From NCBI RefSeq assembly GCF_026540855.1, contig NZ_JALNUP010000005.1:124001-188000 (forward strand): a stretch of 64,000 bases of DNA. Direction: 5' to 3'. This document shows, one piece after another, positions 42,890 to 52,200 of the stretch (position 1 is the first letter of the stretch; each line of letters opens with the position of its first letter). A program made the translations under genes and the position numbers. Below the pieces are notes generated by a model, which had not been told where the DNA came from, did no database searches, and saw only the letters and a list, made by a program, of their open reading frames with translations. The DNA is from Sphingomonas sp. GC_Shp_5 (lineage in GTDB: Bacteria; Pseudomonadota; Alphaproteobacteria; Sphingomonadales; Sphingomonadaceae).

Positions 42890-45042
42890 TCATCGCGGTT
42901 GCGGTCGCGCGAGTCCCGCGGCGGCTGGCGGCCGGACTGTAGATCGCGCGGCCGCTCGTCGCGCTGGACAGGCTGACGACCGGCAGCCAGCGGCTCACGC
43001 GGCGCATCGCGGCCGGTGACGCGGTCGATCAGATCGTCGAGCTGCTGCTGCGGCGGGGTGTTGGTCTGCGTCGGCTGCTCGCCATCGGCGCCGTCCGGGC
43101 GCGGCAAGGTCGGCGTCGCCTGCTCGATCGGATTGCCATCCTCGTCGACCATGCTGCTGCCATTATCCGGCGCGCCGAAATAGCTCTGCTCGTCGGGCTC
43201 GAGCTGCCATTCGGGCAGCGTCACCTGGGTCTCGAACTGCTCGATTGGGCGGTTGGCGGTGGCAGGCTTCATGAACGCGGCAAAGGCGCGGGCAGGGGCG
43301 GTGCCGCCGTGCAGCCCGGCGATCGGCCGGGCGTCGTCGCGGCCCATCCACACGCCGGTGGTAAGCCCGCTCGAGAAGCCGAGGAACCAGCCATCCTTCG
43401 ACGAAGTGGTGGTGCCGGTCTTGCCCGCGACCGGCCGGCCGATCTGCGCCTCGCGCCCGGTACCGGTGTTGACCGCGGTCTGCAGCAGGTCGGTCATCTC
43501 GGCGGCGACATAGGGCGCGACCAGCACATGGCTGCGATCCACCTCATGGGTGTAGATGGTCTGGCCATTCGCGGTCACCCGGGTGATTCCGTACGGCGTC
43601 ACCGCCACGCCCTTTTGCGCGACGCTGGCGAAGGCGCGCGTCATGTCGATCAGCCGCACCTCGGAGGTGCCGAGCACCATCGATGGGTGAGTGTTGACCG
43701 GCGTGGTGATGCCGAAGCGGCGCGCCATGTCGGCGACGGTGGTGAAACCCACTTCCTGGCCGAGCTTGGCGGCGACGGTGTTGAGCGAATAGGCAAAGGC
43801 GGTGCGCAGCGACACCGGGCCGCTGTTGTGCCGCGAATCGTTGCGCGGGCTCCAGCCGTCGATCGTCACCGGCTCGTCGACGATGCTGTCCTCGGGCTTG
43901 TGGCCGGCCTCGAGCGCGGCGAGATAGACGAACAGCTTGAACGACGAGCCCGGCTGGCGGACCGCCTGGGTGGCGCGATTGTAGATCGACGACACATAGT
44001 CCTTGCCGCCGACCATCGCCTTGACCGCGCCGTCGCGATCAAGCGACACCAATGCGCCTTGCGCGCCGGCCGGTGCGTTGGCGCGCACCGCGGCATCGGC
44101 CTGGCGCTGCATGCCGAGGTCGAGCGTGGTCCACACCTCGAGCGGCGCCTGGGTCTCGTCGATCAGCGTGTCGAGCTGGGGCAGGGCCCAGTCGGTGAAA
44201 TAGCGAACGCTGTTCTGCTGCGGCTCGGGCGCCAATTTCAGCGCCTGCGGGTTGGCCGCATCGGCCTCGGCGCGGCTGATCACGCCATTCTCCACCATCG
44301 TGTCGAGCACCACGCCGGCGCGGCCGACCGCGGCCTGGGCATCGGCGGTCGGCGAATAGTTGGAGGGTGCCTTCACCAGCCCCGCGATCACCGCCGCTTC
44401 GGATAGGCTGAGGTGATCGGCGCCATGGCCGAAGAACTTGCGGCTGGCGGCATCGATGCCATAGGCGCCGCCGCCGTAATAGACCTTGTTGAGGTAGAGC
44501 TCGAGGATCTGGTCCTTGCTGAACTTGCGCTCGAGCGCGAGGCTGAGGATCCATTCGCGGAACTTGCGGCCGAACTTCTTCTGGTTGTTGAGGAAGACGG
44601 TGCGCGCGAGCTGCTGGGTGATGGTCGAGCCGCCCTGGATCCAGCGCCCGCGCTCGTAGCGGATCATCACCGATCGCGCGATGCCGATCGGGTCGACGCC
44701 GAGGTGGCTGTAGAAGCGGCGATCCTCCACCGAAACGGTGGCCTCGCGCATCACCGTCGGGATCTGTTCGCCCGCCAGCCACTCGCCATAGCTCGGCCCC
44801 ATCGACACGATCACCGTGCCGTCGGCGGCATGGACGCGGATCATCTGGCCGTTGGGCGAGGATTTGAGCTGGTCGTAGCTCGGCAGCTGCGCCTTGGCGA
44901 TGTAGACGGCGATCACCAGCGCACCGAGCGCCAGCACGCCGAGCCCGATCAGGATCTGGAGGGTGACGATCAGCCGACGGCGCCAGCGCGACGCTGGGCG
45001 GGAGGAACGCTGGGGTGAAGCTGGGGTGCGCGCGCGGGCCAT
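42865..45042 (-). CDS. Class A penicillin-binding protein (PBP1A-like)
   Basis: 725 residues. One N-terminal membrane helix (residues 24-48), glycosyltransferase domain with EDRRFYSHLGVDPIGIARS and GGSTITQQLARTVFLN, transpeptidase domain with SxxK (GSSFKLF), SxN (YSLNTVA) and KTGT (AGKTGTTTSSKDGWFLGFS). It polymerises and cross-links peptidoglycan. The last 70 residues are a Pro/Gln/Arg/Asp-rich low-complexity tail ending in RDRNRDDQDDRPTQ, likely disordered. Downstream of msrB with a 57-base gap, same strand. Overlaps the YgjP-like gene at the 3' end. Confidence 0.95.
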   Translation of the reverse strand: MARARTPASPQRSSRPASRWRRRLIVTLQILIGLGVLALGALVIAVYIAKAQLPSYDQLKSSPNGQMIRVHAADGTVIVSMGPSYGEWLAGEQIPTVMREATVSVEDRRFYSHLGVDPIGIARSVMIRYERGRWIQGGSTITQQLARTVFLNNQKKFGRKFREWILSLALERKFSKDQILELYLNKVYYGGGAYGIDAASRKFFGHGADHLSLSEAAVIAGLVKAPSNYSPTADAQAAVGRAGVVLDTMVENGVISRAEADAANPQALKLAPEPQQNSVRYFTDWALPQLDTLIDETQAPLEVWTTLDLGMQRQADAAVRANAPAGAQGALVSLDRDGAVKAMVGGKDYVSSIYNRATQAVRQPGSSFKLFVYLAALEAGHKPEDSIVDEPVTIDGWSPRNDSRHNSGPVSLRTAFAYSLNTVAAKLGQEVGFTTVADMARRFGITTPVNTHPSMVLGTSEVRLIDMTRAFASVAQKGVAVTPYGITRVTANGQTIYTHEVDRSHVLVAPYVAAEMTDLLQTAVNTGTGREAQIGRPVAGKTGTTTSSKDGWFLGFSSGLTTGVWMGRDDARPIAGLHGGTAPARAFAAFMKPATANRPIEQFETQVTLPEWQLEPDEQSYFGAPDNGSSMVDEDGNPIEQATPTLPRPDGADGEQPTQTNTPPQQQLDDLIDRVTGRDAPREPLAAGRQPVQRDERPRDLQSGRQPPRDSRDRNRDDQDDRPTQ

Positions 45043-45099
45043 GAACAGGGCGGCGAATACGCGCTAACCGGCCGGGCCACAAGCGGCCCGGCGCGAGGG

Positions 45100-45501
45100 T
45101 CAGCCTGCCTTGCGCGCGTGGAACTCGAGCGAGATCGAGTTCATGCAATAACGCTGGCCGGTTGGCGGCGGACCATCGGGGAAGACATGGCCGAGATGGC
45201 TGTCGCAGCGCGCGCAGCGGGTCTCGGTGCGAGTCATGCCGTGGCTGGTATCGCTATGGTCGCTGACCACCTCGGGATCGAGCGGCTGGGTGAAGCTCGG
45301 CCAGCCCGAACCAGAGTCATATTTGTCGGCGCTGTCGAACAGGTCGAGATGGCAGGCAGCACAGGCATAGATGCCGTCAGCCTTATTGTCGGTCAGCGCG
45401 CCGGCATAGGCACGTTCGGTGCCGGCCTCGCGCAGCACATGATATTGCGCGGGGGTAAGCCGCTTGCGCCATTCGGCTTCGGAAAGGGTGAGCTGATCCA
45501 T
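45100..45501 (-). CDS. msrB: Peptide methionine-R-sulfoxide reductase MsrB
   Basis: 133 residues. CAACHLDLFDSADKYDSGSG then WPSF, RCARCDSHLGHVFPDG with the zinc-binding CxxC pairs, and the catalytic Cys in RYCMNSISLEF. Reduces R-methionine sulfoxide in oxidised proteins. ATG at 45501; upstream in-frame extension lacks similarity. Cytoplasmic, as no signal peptide is present. Probably co-transcribed with the PBP1A gene. Confidence 0.95.
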   Translation of the reverse strand: MDQLTLSEAEWRKRLTPAQYHVLREAGTERAYAGALTDNKADGIYACAACHLDLFDSADKYDSGSGWPSFTQPLDPEVVSDHSDTSHGMTRTETRCARCDSHLGHVFPDGPPPTGQRYCMNSISLEFHARKAG

Positions 45502-45769
45502 CCACGCTATGTCGGTTTGCCGCCCTCGAGCGTCAAGGCGGCACGACGGGTCGAACATCAAATCAGGCGGGATGAGCGCAGCGCCGGTTCCGGCCGCGCT
45601 CCGCTCCCGCCGCCCGTTTTCGATGCCAACTTGGTTCGTTTTGGACAAGTTACGTGGCGATAATCCCACGATGTGCCCATCTTGTTGAGAACAGCTAATG
45701 ATGTGCTTGTTTTATGTCCGGAGCGGTGTCACGACAACAGTCCTGACGCAACGCTTTTGGGAGTAAGCG

Positions 45770-46255
45770 GTGGCAGAAGAGACGATCGTCGGATTGGTGA
45801 AGGATCTGACCACACAGTTGTCGGCGATTGCCGTTGAATTCGGCAACAGAGCCGATCAACTGTCGAGTGAGACGCAGAGTGTCGCGGTAACCGGGGAGGT
45901 CCGCGATCCCTGCCAGATGGCCAAGCAATTGCTGGCGCAACGGCTGGCGCGCTTTGACCATTTTCCCGCAGAACTGTTCCATGAACCGGCGTGGGACATG
46001 CTGCTGGCGCTGTTCGTCGCCAATGAGGAGCGGCGGACGATGAGCGTGAAGACGCTGGTCGGCAGCGCCAATGCGCCTGTCACCACCTCGCAGCGCTGGA
46101 TCGACCATCTCCACAAGCTCAAACTGATCGACCGCGTGATCGATCCGATCGACCGCCGCCGCATGGAGATCTCGCTCAGCGACACTGGCCAGACCGCGGT
46201 CATCCAATATCTGCGGCGCTTGGGCGCTCAGGAGCGCGCGCCGAGCAACGCCTGA
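45770..46255 (+). CDS. Winged-helix DNA-binding protein, MarR-like C-terminal half
   Basis: 161 residues. The N-terminal 55 residues are helical and unassigned; the rest looks like a winged helix (HEPAWDMLLALFVANEERRT, TTSQRWIDHLHKLKLIDRVI, DPIDRRRMEISLSDTGQ), with the wing D-x-R-R-R typical of MarR-type regulators. The ligand is unknown. GTG at 45770 with GGGAG upstream. It is transcribed towards the DUF11 cluster and ends 283 bases before it, so it may control it (inference). Confidence 0.7.
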   Translation: MAEETIVGLVKDLTTQLSAIAVEFGNRADQLSSETQSVAVTGEVRDPCQMAKQLLAQRLARFDHFPAELFHEPAWDMLLALFVANEERRTMSVKTLVGSANAPVTTSQRWIDHLHKLKLIDRVIDPIDRRRMEISLSDTGQTAVIQYLRRLGAQERAPSNA

Positions 46256-46538
46256 TTCGCGATTCGGTTCCCGATCGAACGGATCTGAGGTGGATCAGAT
46301 ACGATGTCGATTGGGTCAGCCTTACGGCATTATCGTCGAACCGTGGGGCAATCGGCCCCGCGATATATCCGTCTCTCATGTCCGTCCTCGGCGTGAGCCT
46401 TGGATAACCGCTGTGGCAATGATCGGATCTTGTCCCCGAAACGGGTGCAAGTTGATCTTTTAAGTCATTACGGTTCCGTAGTTTTTACTTAAGCACAACC
46501 GCCGATTTTAGCCTCGAGACACGAACTCGGGGAATGTT
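46256..46538. other. 283-base gap before the secreted-protein cluster
   Basis: No gene seen. Its last 90 bases are unusually AT-rich for this chromosome (TTTTAAGTCATTA, TTTTTACTTAAG). This is the likely promoter region of the cluster. Confidence 0.5.
46461..46491. promoter_or_regulatory. Nested dyad, candidate operator
   Basis: A perfect 12-bp palindrome TACGGTTCCGTA (46469-46480) lies inside outer arms TAAGT (46461-46465) and ACTTA (46487-46491), about 50-80 bases before the first gene of the cluster. Could bind the adjacent regulator or overlap the promoter; not shown. Confidence 0.35.
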
Positions 46539-47516
46539 TTGGCGTATTCGCGCATCATTGGCAGTGTACAGAGCAAGCAGTGGTCGGCGCTGGTGCGTGC
46601 CTGCTGCTGCGTGCTCGTCCTGCTGGTACTGGTCAGCGGCGCCAACATTGCCCGCGCCGAGACCAGCGCCGGCACCCGGATCGACAATACCGCCGAGCTG
46701 CGCCTCGATGGCAGCAACACATTGCGCTCCAACACGGTTTCGCTGATCACCGCCGAGCGGCTCGACGTCACGCTCGCCCGCGTCGGCAGCGGCAGCGTCG
46801 CCATCACCGGCGCCGGCAACGTGCTCCCCGTGCTGCTCACCAACGCCGGCAACGGCCAGGAGGCGTTCACCGTCGCCGCCACCGTGTCCGATGCCTCCGC
46901 CACCGTTCGCCTGATCGCGATCGACGTCGATGGCGACGGCCGCTTCGATGCCACCCGCGATACCGTGCTGGCGGGCGGGGTCACGCCGGCGCTTGCGCCC
47001 GGCGCATCGCTGTCGTTGCTCGTCGTCGTCGACGCGGGGCAGGGGGCGGTGACCGCCAACGCGGTCACGGTCACCGCTCAATCCATCACCGGCAGCGGCC
47101 CGCAAGGCACCCAGTTCGCCGGGCAGGGCGACAGCGGCGGCGACGCGGTCACCGGCGCCACCAGCGCGCGCGCGGCCGTGTCGGTGCCGCTCGCCGCCAC
47201 CGGCGCCGCGCCGAGCCTCGTCAAGTCGCAGGTCGTGACGGCGCCGGACGGCTCGGCGCGGGCGATCACCGATGCAATCATCACCTACACGCTCGAGGCG
47301 CGGCTGGTCGGCCCGACGGCCAACGTTCGCGTCGCCGACCCCATCCCGGTGGGCACCACCTATGTCGCCGGCAGCCTGCGCCTCGACGGCGCCGTGCTCA
47401 CCGATGCTGCCGACGCCGATCCCGGCACCGTCGGCGCCGCCGGCGTCGCGGTCACGCTCGGCGACATCGCCGCCGCCGGCACCCGCACCATCCAGTTCCA
47501 GGTCAAAATTCAATGA
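46539..47516 (+). CDS. Secreted DUF11-like protein 1
   Basis: 325 residues. Signal peptide to about residue 40 (ACCCVLVLLVLVSGANIARA), including a long N-region. Right after it comes the shared module with NTA at residues 50-52 and SNTV at 64-67. The C-terminal third has DUF11-type features: TYTLEARLVGPTANVRVADP continuing IPVGTTYVAGSLRLDG, an immunoglobulin-like fold usual in large surface proteins. Middle part VTLARVGSGSVAITGAGNV resembles a calcium-binding-like segment with DVDGDGRFD. TTG at 46539 with GGGGA upstream. Stop 11 bases before the next gene. The role is unknown. Confidence 0.75.
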   Translation: MAYSRIIGSVQSKQWSALVRACCCVLVLLVLVSGANIARAETSAGTRIDNTAELRLDGSNTLRSNTVSLITAERLDVTLARVGSGSVAITGAGNVLPVLLTNAGNGQEAFTVAATVSDASATVRLIAIDVDGDGRFDATRDTVLAGGVTPALAPGASLSLLVVVDAGQGAVTANAVTVTAQSITGSGPQGTQFAGQGDSGGDAVTGATSARAAVSVPLAATGAAPSLVKSQVVTAPDGSARAITDAIITYTLEARLVGPTANVRVADPIPVGTTYVAGSLRLDGAVLTDAADADPGTVGAAGVAVTLGDIAAAGTRTIQFQVKIQ

Positions 47517-47527
47517 GGAGTGTCATC

Positions 47528-47998
47528 ATGATCGCCCGTTGCCTCGTCGCCGCGCTGCTCGCGGCGGTCGCCGTGCCCGCGCTCGCCGCCGGCCCGCTCC
47601 AGCTCACCACCAAGATGCTGGTCGAAAAGCGCGTCGCCGCCGCCGACGGCACCACCAAGACCCAGGCGGTGAGCGCCGCCAACGTCACGCCCGGCGACCG
47701 CGTCGTCGTGGTGCTCGATTATCGCAACAGCGGCGCGCAGCCGCTCGGTGGTGTGGTGCTGGCCAATCCGGTGCCGCGCAACATGGTCTATCGCGGCGCC
47801 GCGGCAGGCTCGGCGAGCCCCGAGCTGTCCGTCGACGGCAGCCATTTCGCGACGCTCAACAGTCTCAGCGTGAAGACGCCCGCCGGCGCCATGCGACCCG
47901 CCACACTCGACGATGTCACCCACGTCCGGTGGCGCCTTTCCAGCCCGTTAGCGGCCGGTTCGAAGGGCGAACTCGCGTTCCAGGCCGTCCTCCGATGA
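47528..47998 (+). CDS. Secreted DUF11-like protein 2
   Basis: 156 residues. Signal peptide to about ALAA (residues 1-20, MIARCLVAALLAAVAVPALA). The mature part is a single DUF11-like domain: VTPGDRVVVVLDYRNSGAQP continuing LGGVVLANPVPRNMVYRG, SVDGSHFATLNSL and DVTHVRWRLSSPLAAG. It lacks the NTA/SNT module of its neighbours. GAGGAG at 47515-47520, seven bases before ATG 47528. Second gene in the cluster. Confidence 0.75.
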   Translation: MIARCLVAALLAAVAVPALAAGPLQLTTKMLVEKRVAAADGTTKTQAVSAANVTPGDRVVVVLDYRNSGAQPLGGVVLANPVPRNMVYRGAAAGSASPELSVDGSHFATLNSLSVKTPAGAMRPATLDDVTHVRWRLSSPLAAGSKGELAFQAVLR

Positions 47999-48057
47999 TC
48001 CGCTTCCCGGTCACTCACCCACCGCACGCACACCAGTAATCCAAGGAGTAATTTTCG

Positions 48058-49206
48058 ATGTTTTCAACAGGGGCTCGCGGCCTGCTGATGGCCGGGGCGG
48101 CCACGGCGGCCTTCATCACGACGGGGACGGGGGTTGCGCAGGCGCAGACCACCACGCCCGGACCGGCCGGCACCGCCGCCGGCACCACCATCACCAACAC
48201 CGCGCAGGCGAGCTACACCGTCAACGGCAACGCTCAAACGGCACAGTCGAACACCGCGACATTCGTGGTCGATCGCAAGGTCAATCTGACGGTGATCAAC
48301 ACCTCGTCGGCGAACACCTCGGTCAACCTCGGTCAGGCCGGTGTGGTGACGACCTTCCAGGTCACCAACAACACCAACGGCACGCAGGATTTCCTGCTGT
48401 CGACCAGCCAGCTGGTGCCGCTCGGCCTGCTCACCGGTACCGACAATTTCGATCTCGCCAACCTCAAGATCGTGGTCGACAATGGTGACGGGGTCTACAA
48501 TCCCGCCACCGACGTTGCGACGTTCATCGACGAACTGCCCGCGGACCAGTCGCGGCTGGTGTTCGTCGTCGGCGACATCCCGGCGAGCGGCACGCCGACC
48601 CCGACCATGGCGACGGTCGGCCTCGACGTCACGGTTGCGGCAGGCGGTGCCCAGGGCACGCAGGGCACGGCACTGATCCCGACCCCGCTCAACACCATCA
48701 ACCAAGATGCCGAGGTCGACGTCGTGTTCGCCGACAACGACAATGATGGCACGCTGGGCTTCGATATCGCGCGCAACGGCCAGGCTTGGGCCTATGGCGC
48801 CTATCAGGTCACCGTCACCAATGTCGCGCTGACCGTGAGCAAGACCGCGACGGTGCTGACCGATCCCGTCAACCTGATCGCCAACCCCAAGGCCCTGCCG
48901 GGCGCGACCGTGCAATATTGCCTGGTCGCCAACAACAGCACCGTCGGCACCGCGGCATCCGACGTGGCGCTGACCGACGTCATCCCCGCCAACACCACTT
49001 ACGTCGCCAATTCGCTGACGATCGGCGGCTTGGCGGTGGGCGGCGCCTGCGTGCTCAACGGCTTCCAGCAGAATGACGACGGCACCCAGGCGACCGGTCC
49101 CTATCAGGGCGCGTTCAACGCGGTGACGAAGACCGTCACGGCGCGGATCCCGACGCTCGCCGGTGGCACCGCCGTGGCGGCCGCCTTCCGCGTCACCATC
49201 AACTAA
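48058..49206 (+). CDS. Secreted DUF11-like protein 3
   Basis: 382 residues. Signal peptide ending near AQA (residues 1-28, MFSTGARGLLMAGAATAAFI). The shared module follows with NTA at residues 47-49 and SNTA at 64-67, then TFQVTNNTNGTQDFLLSTSQ and DNDNDGTLGFDIARNG (repeat-like Asp/Asn/Gly-rich segments), and a DUF11-like C-terminal domain (ATVQYCLVANNSTVGTAASD, VALTDVIPANTTYVANSLTIG). AAGGAG at 48042-48047. It has two Cys, C305-like and C336-like, which could form a disulfide. Confidence 0.78.
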   Translation: MFSTGARGLLMAGAATAAFITTGTGVAQAQTTTPGPAGTAAGTTITNTAQASYTVNGNAQTAQSNTATFVVDRKVNLTVINTSSANTSVNLGQAGVVTTFQVTNNTNGTQDFLLSTSQLVPLGLLTGTDNFDLANLKIVVDNGDGVYNPATDVATFIDELPADQSRLVFVVGDIPASGTPTPTMATVGLDVTVAAGGAQGTQGTALIPTPLNTINQDAEVDVVFADNDNDGTLGFDIARNGQAWAYGAYQVTVTNVALTVSKTATVLTDPVNLIANPKALPGATVQYCLVANNSTVGTAASDVALTDVIPANTTYVANSLTIGGLAVGGACVLNGFQQNDDGTQATGPYQGAFNAVTKTVTARIPTLAGGTAVAAAFRVTIN

Positions 49207-49273
49207 CCGTCCAGCAGAACAGGAAAAAACCGATCCCGGCGCGGGTACCCTCGCGTCGGGACAGGTCACCCTT

Positions 49274-52200
49274 ATGCCTTTTCCCCGGCCCTTCCTGCGT
49301 CTCGGCGCGCTCCTGCTCGGTATCGGTGGCCTCGCCGCCGCGGCCGCGCAGACGACGCGCGTGGAGAACACCGCCAGCCTGACCTATGCGTCGGGCGGGG
49401 CCGACCAGAGCGTGCGCTCGAACACCGTGGCGCTCGACGTCACCCGCACCAAGCGCCCGACCACCTTCACCTTCCGCCTGCTCCCCAACGGCATGGAGCC
49501 TGCCGGCGCCAAGTGCGACGCCGCGACGCGGATGTTCATGCCCGCGCCCGTCGACGAGGCGCTGCTCGCCGCCAGCCCCAAACTCGAATCGATCGACATC
49601 ACCTCGCCGCTGATCATGGTGATCGACGCCGAAGCCGAGAACCGCGATCCGACCGTTCGCGAGACGGTCGCCGTCAACGTCGACACCGGCGACGTGACCG
49701 GCAAGCTGCCGCTGCTCGAAACCGGCCCGGACACCGGCGTGTTCGCCGGCGCGGTGCCTGCTGCCAACGATACCAGCGATGCCTCGCTGGCGCCTTGTTC
49801 GCTCAAGCTTGCTCGCGGCGACCATCTGCGCTTGAGCTTCACCGAGAATGGAGACAGCTTCGGCTCGTCGATCGACCTGCTGATCGATCCCGCCGGCTTC
49901 GTGTTCGATTCGCGCACCGGCCAGGTGGTCGACGGCGCCGAGGTCACGCTGCTCGACGAGAATGGCCAGCCCGCGATCGTCTATGGCGACGATGGCGTCA
50001 GCCGCTATCCGTCGACGATGATCACCGGCCAGGCGGTCAGCGACGCCAGCGGTCGCAGCTACGACGTCATTCCCGGCCGCTACCGCTTCCCGTTCACCGC
50101 GCCGGGCCGTTATTCGCTCAAGATCGTGCCGCCGGCCGGCTATACCGCCCCCTCGGTGGTCGATGCCGCTACGCTGCGCGCGTTCAAGGCGCCCGACGGC
50201 AGCAACTATATGATCGAGGACGCGAGCTACGGCCGCGGCTACCTCACCGTCGTCGATGATCCCGTCTATGTCGACGTGCCGCTCGATCGCCCCGGCAACA
50301 ACACGCTGCTGCTGACCAAGACGGCATCGGTGCGCGAGGCGTCGCCGGGCGACTTCATCCAGTATCGCATCCAAGTCAGCAACCGCGACAGCGTCGCCGC
50401 GACCGGGCTGCACCTCACCGACTATCTGCCCACCGGCCTGCGCTTCGAGCGCGGCTCCACCCGCGGCGCCAGCGAGCCGGCGATCTCGGCCGATGCGCGC
50501 AACCTCGATTTTCCGGTCGGCACCATTCCCGCCAACGGCTCGGTCGAGGTCAGCTATGTGGTCACGATCGCGCCTGGCGCGCCGACCGGCGAAGCGCTCA
50601 ACCGCGCGCAGATGCTCGGCGACGGTGGCGTCACCAGCAACGAGGCCGCCGCCTCGGTACGGCTGCGGCCGCTGCTGTTCACCGATGCAATGACCATCAT
50701 TGGCCGCGTCTCGGAGGGAAATTGCAACGATCCCGCCGAGAAGCGCAAGGGCATCGCCGGTATCCGCCTGATGCTCGAAGACGGTACCTTCGTCGTCACC
50801 GATCGCGACGGCCTCTACCATATCGAAGGCGTCCGCACCGGCCGCCACGTCATCCAGCTCGACACTGCGAGCGTGCCGGCGAGCTACGAGCCGATCGCGT
50901 GCGACGTCGATACCCGCCAGGCGCGCAGCCCGATCTCGCGCTTTGTCGAGGGCGAGGGCGGGCTGCTCAAGCGGGTCGATTTCCAGCTGCGCCCCACCGG
51001 CAAGACGGCATTGGCAACCGATGCATTGCCGGTCGTTGCGCTCGACGATGCGGTCGCCGCGGGCAATCGCGACTGGCTCGCCGGCGCCACTCCCGGCACC
51101 GACTGGCTGTTCCCCGGTACCGACTACAATCCCCGCGCGCCGGTGCTGCGCGTCGCGATCAAGCACCTGCCCGGCACGCGCATCGCGCTGACGCTCAACG
51201 GGCAGCAGACCGAGGCACTGAACTTCGACGGTACCGACGGCAGCGAACAGGCGGGCGTGCTCGTCTCCAAATGGACCGGCCTGCCGCTGGTCGCCGGCGA
51301 CAACCGCCTCCAGGCACGCGTGCTCGATAACGCGGGCGCCGTGGTCGCCACGCTCGATCGCACCGTCCATTATGCCGGTGCGCCGGTGCGCGCGACGGTG
51401 GATCTCGCCAAGAGCCGGCTGGTTGCCGATGGCCTCACCCGGCCGCTGGTCGCGGTGCGCATCACCGATGCCGCCGGCCGGCCGGTGCGCGCCGGCACCC
51501 AGATCCCGTTCAAGGTCGATCAGCCCTATACCGCCGCGATCGAGGCCGAGCTCCAGCAGGGCCGCCAGCTCGCCGGCCGCGAGAAGACCGAGGTCACCAC
51601 CCGCGTCGTCGGCGACGAGGGCTATGCCTTTCTCGCGCTGCAGCCGACTACCCAGGCCGGCGCGGTCCACGCCGTGGTGACGCTGCAGGAAGACCAGCAG
51701 GTCCGCACCAGCGACATCCGCGCCTGGCTGGCGGCGTCGCAGAAGGACTGGGTCGTGGTCGGCTTCGGCGCCGGCACCGCGGGCTATGACATGCTCTCCA
51801 AGCACGGCCGCACTTTGCCTAAGACGCAGCGCAACAAGCTCGTCACCGATGGCCAGCTCGCCTTCTACGCCAAGGGCCGGGTCAAGGGCTCGTGGCTGAT
51901 GACGATCGCCTATGACAGCGATCGCGCTTATGATCCCGACCGCGGCCTGCTCGGCACGATCGATCCCGATCGCTATTACACCGTCTATGGCGACGGCAGC
52001 GCCCAGGGCTATGACGCGCCCACCCGCCGCAAGCTCTACCTGCGTCTCGAGCGGCGCGAGTTCTATGCGCTGTTCGGCGATTTCGAGACCGGCTTCACCG
52101 ACACCCAGCTGACCCGCTACAGCCGCACCCTCAACGGCGTGAAGGCCGCTTATGAGGGCCGCAAGCTGCGCGCCAACGGCTTTGCCGCCAAGACCGACAC

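Noticed and set aside
46395..46420. DnaA-box-like GGATAACCGC near the surface cluster
   Set aside because: Poor match to TTATCCACA and no cluster of boxes; the origin features are at 33.4 kb.
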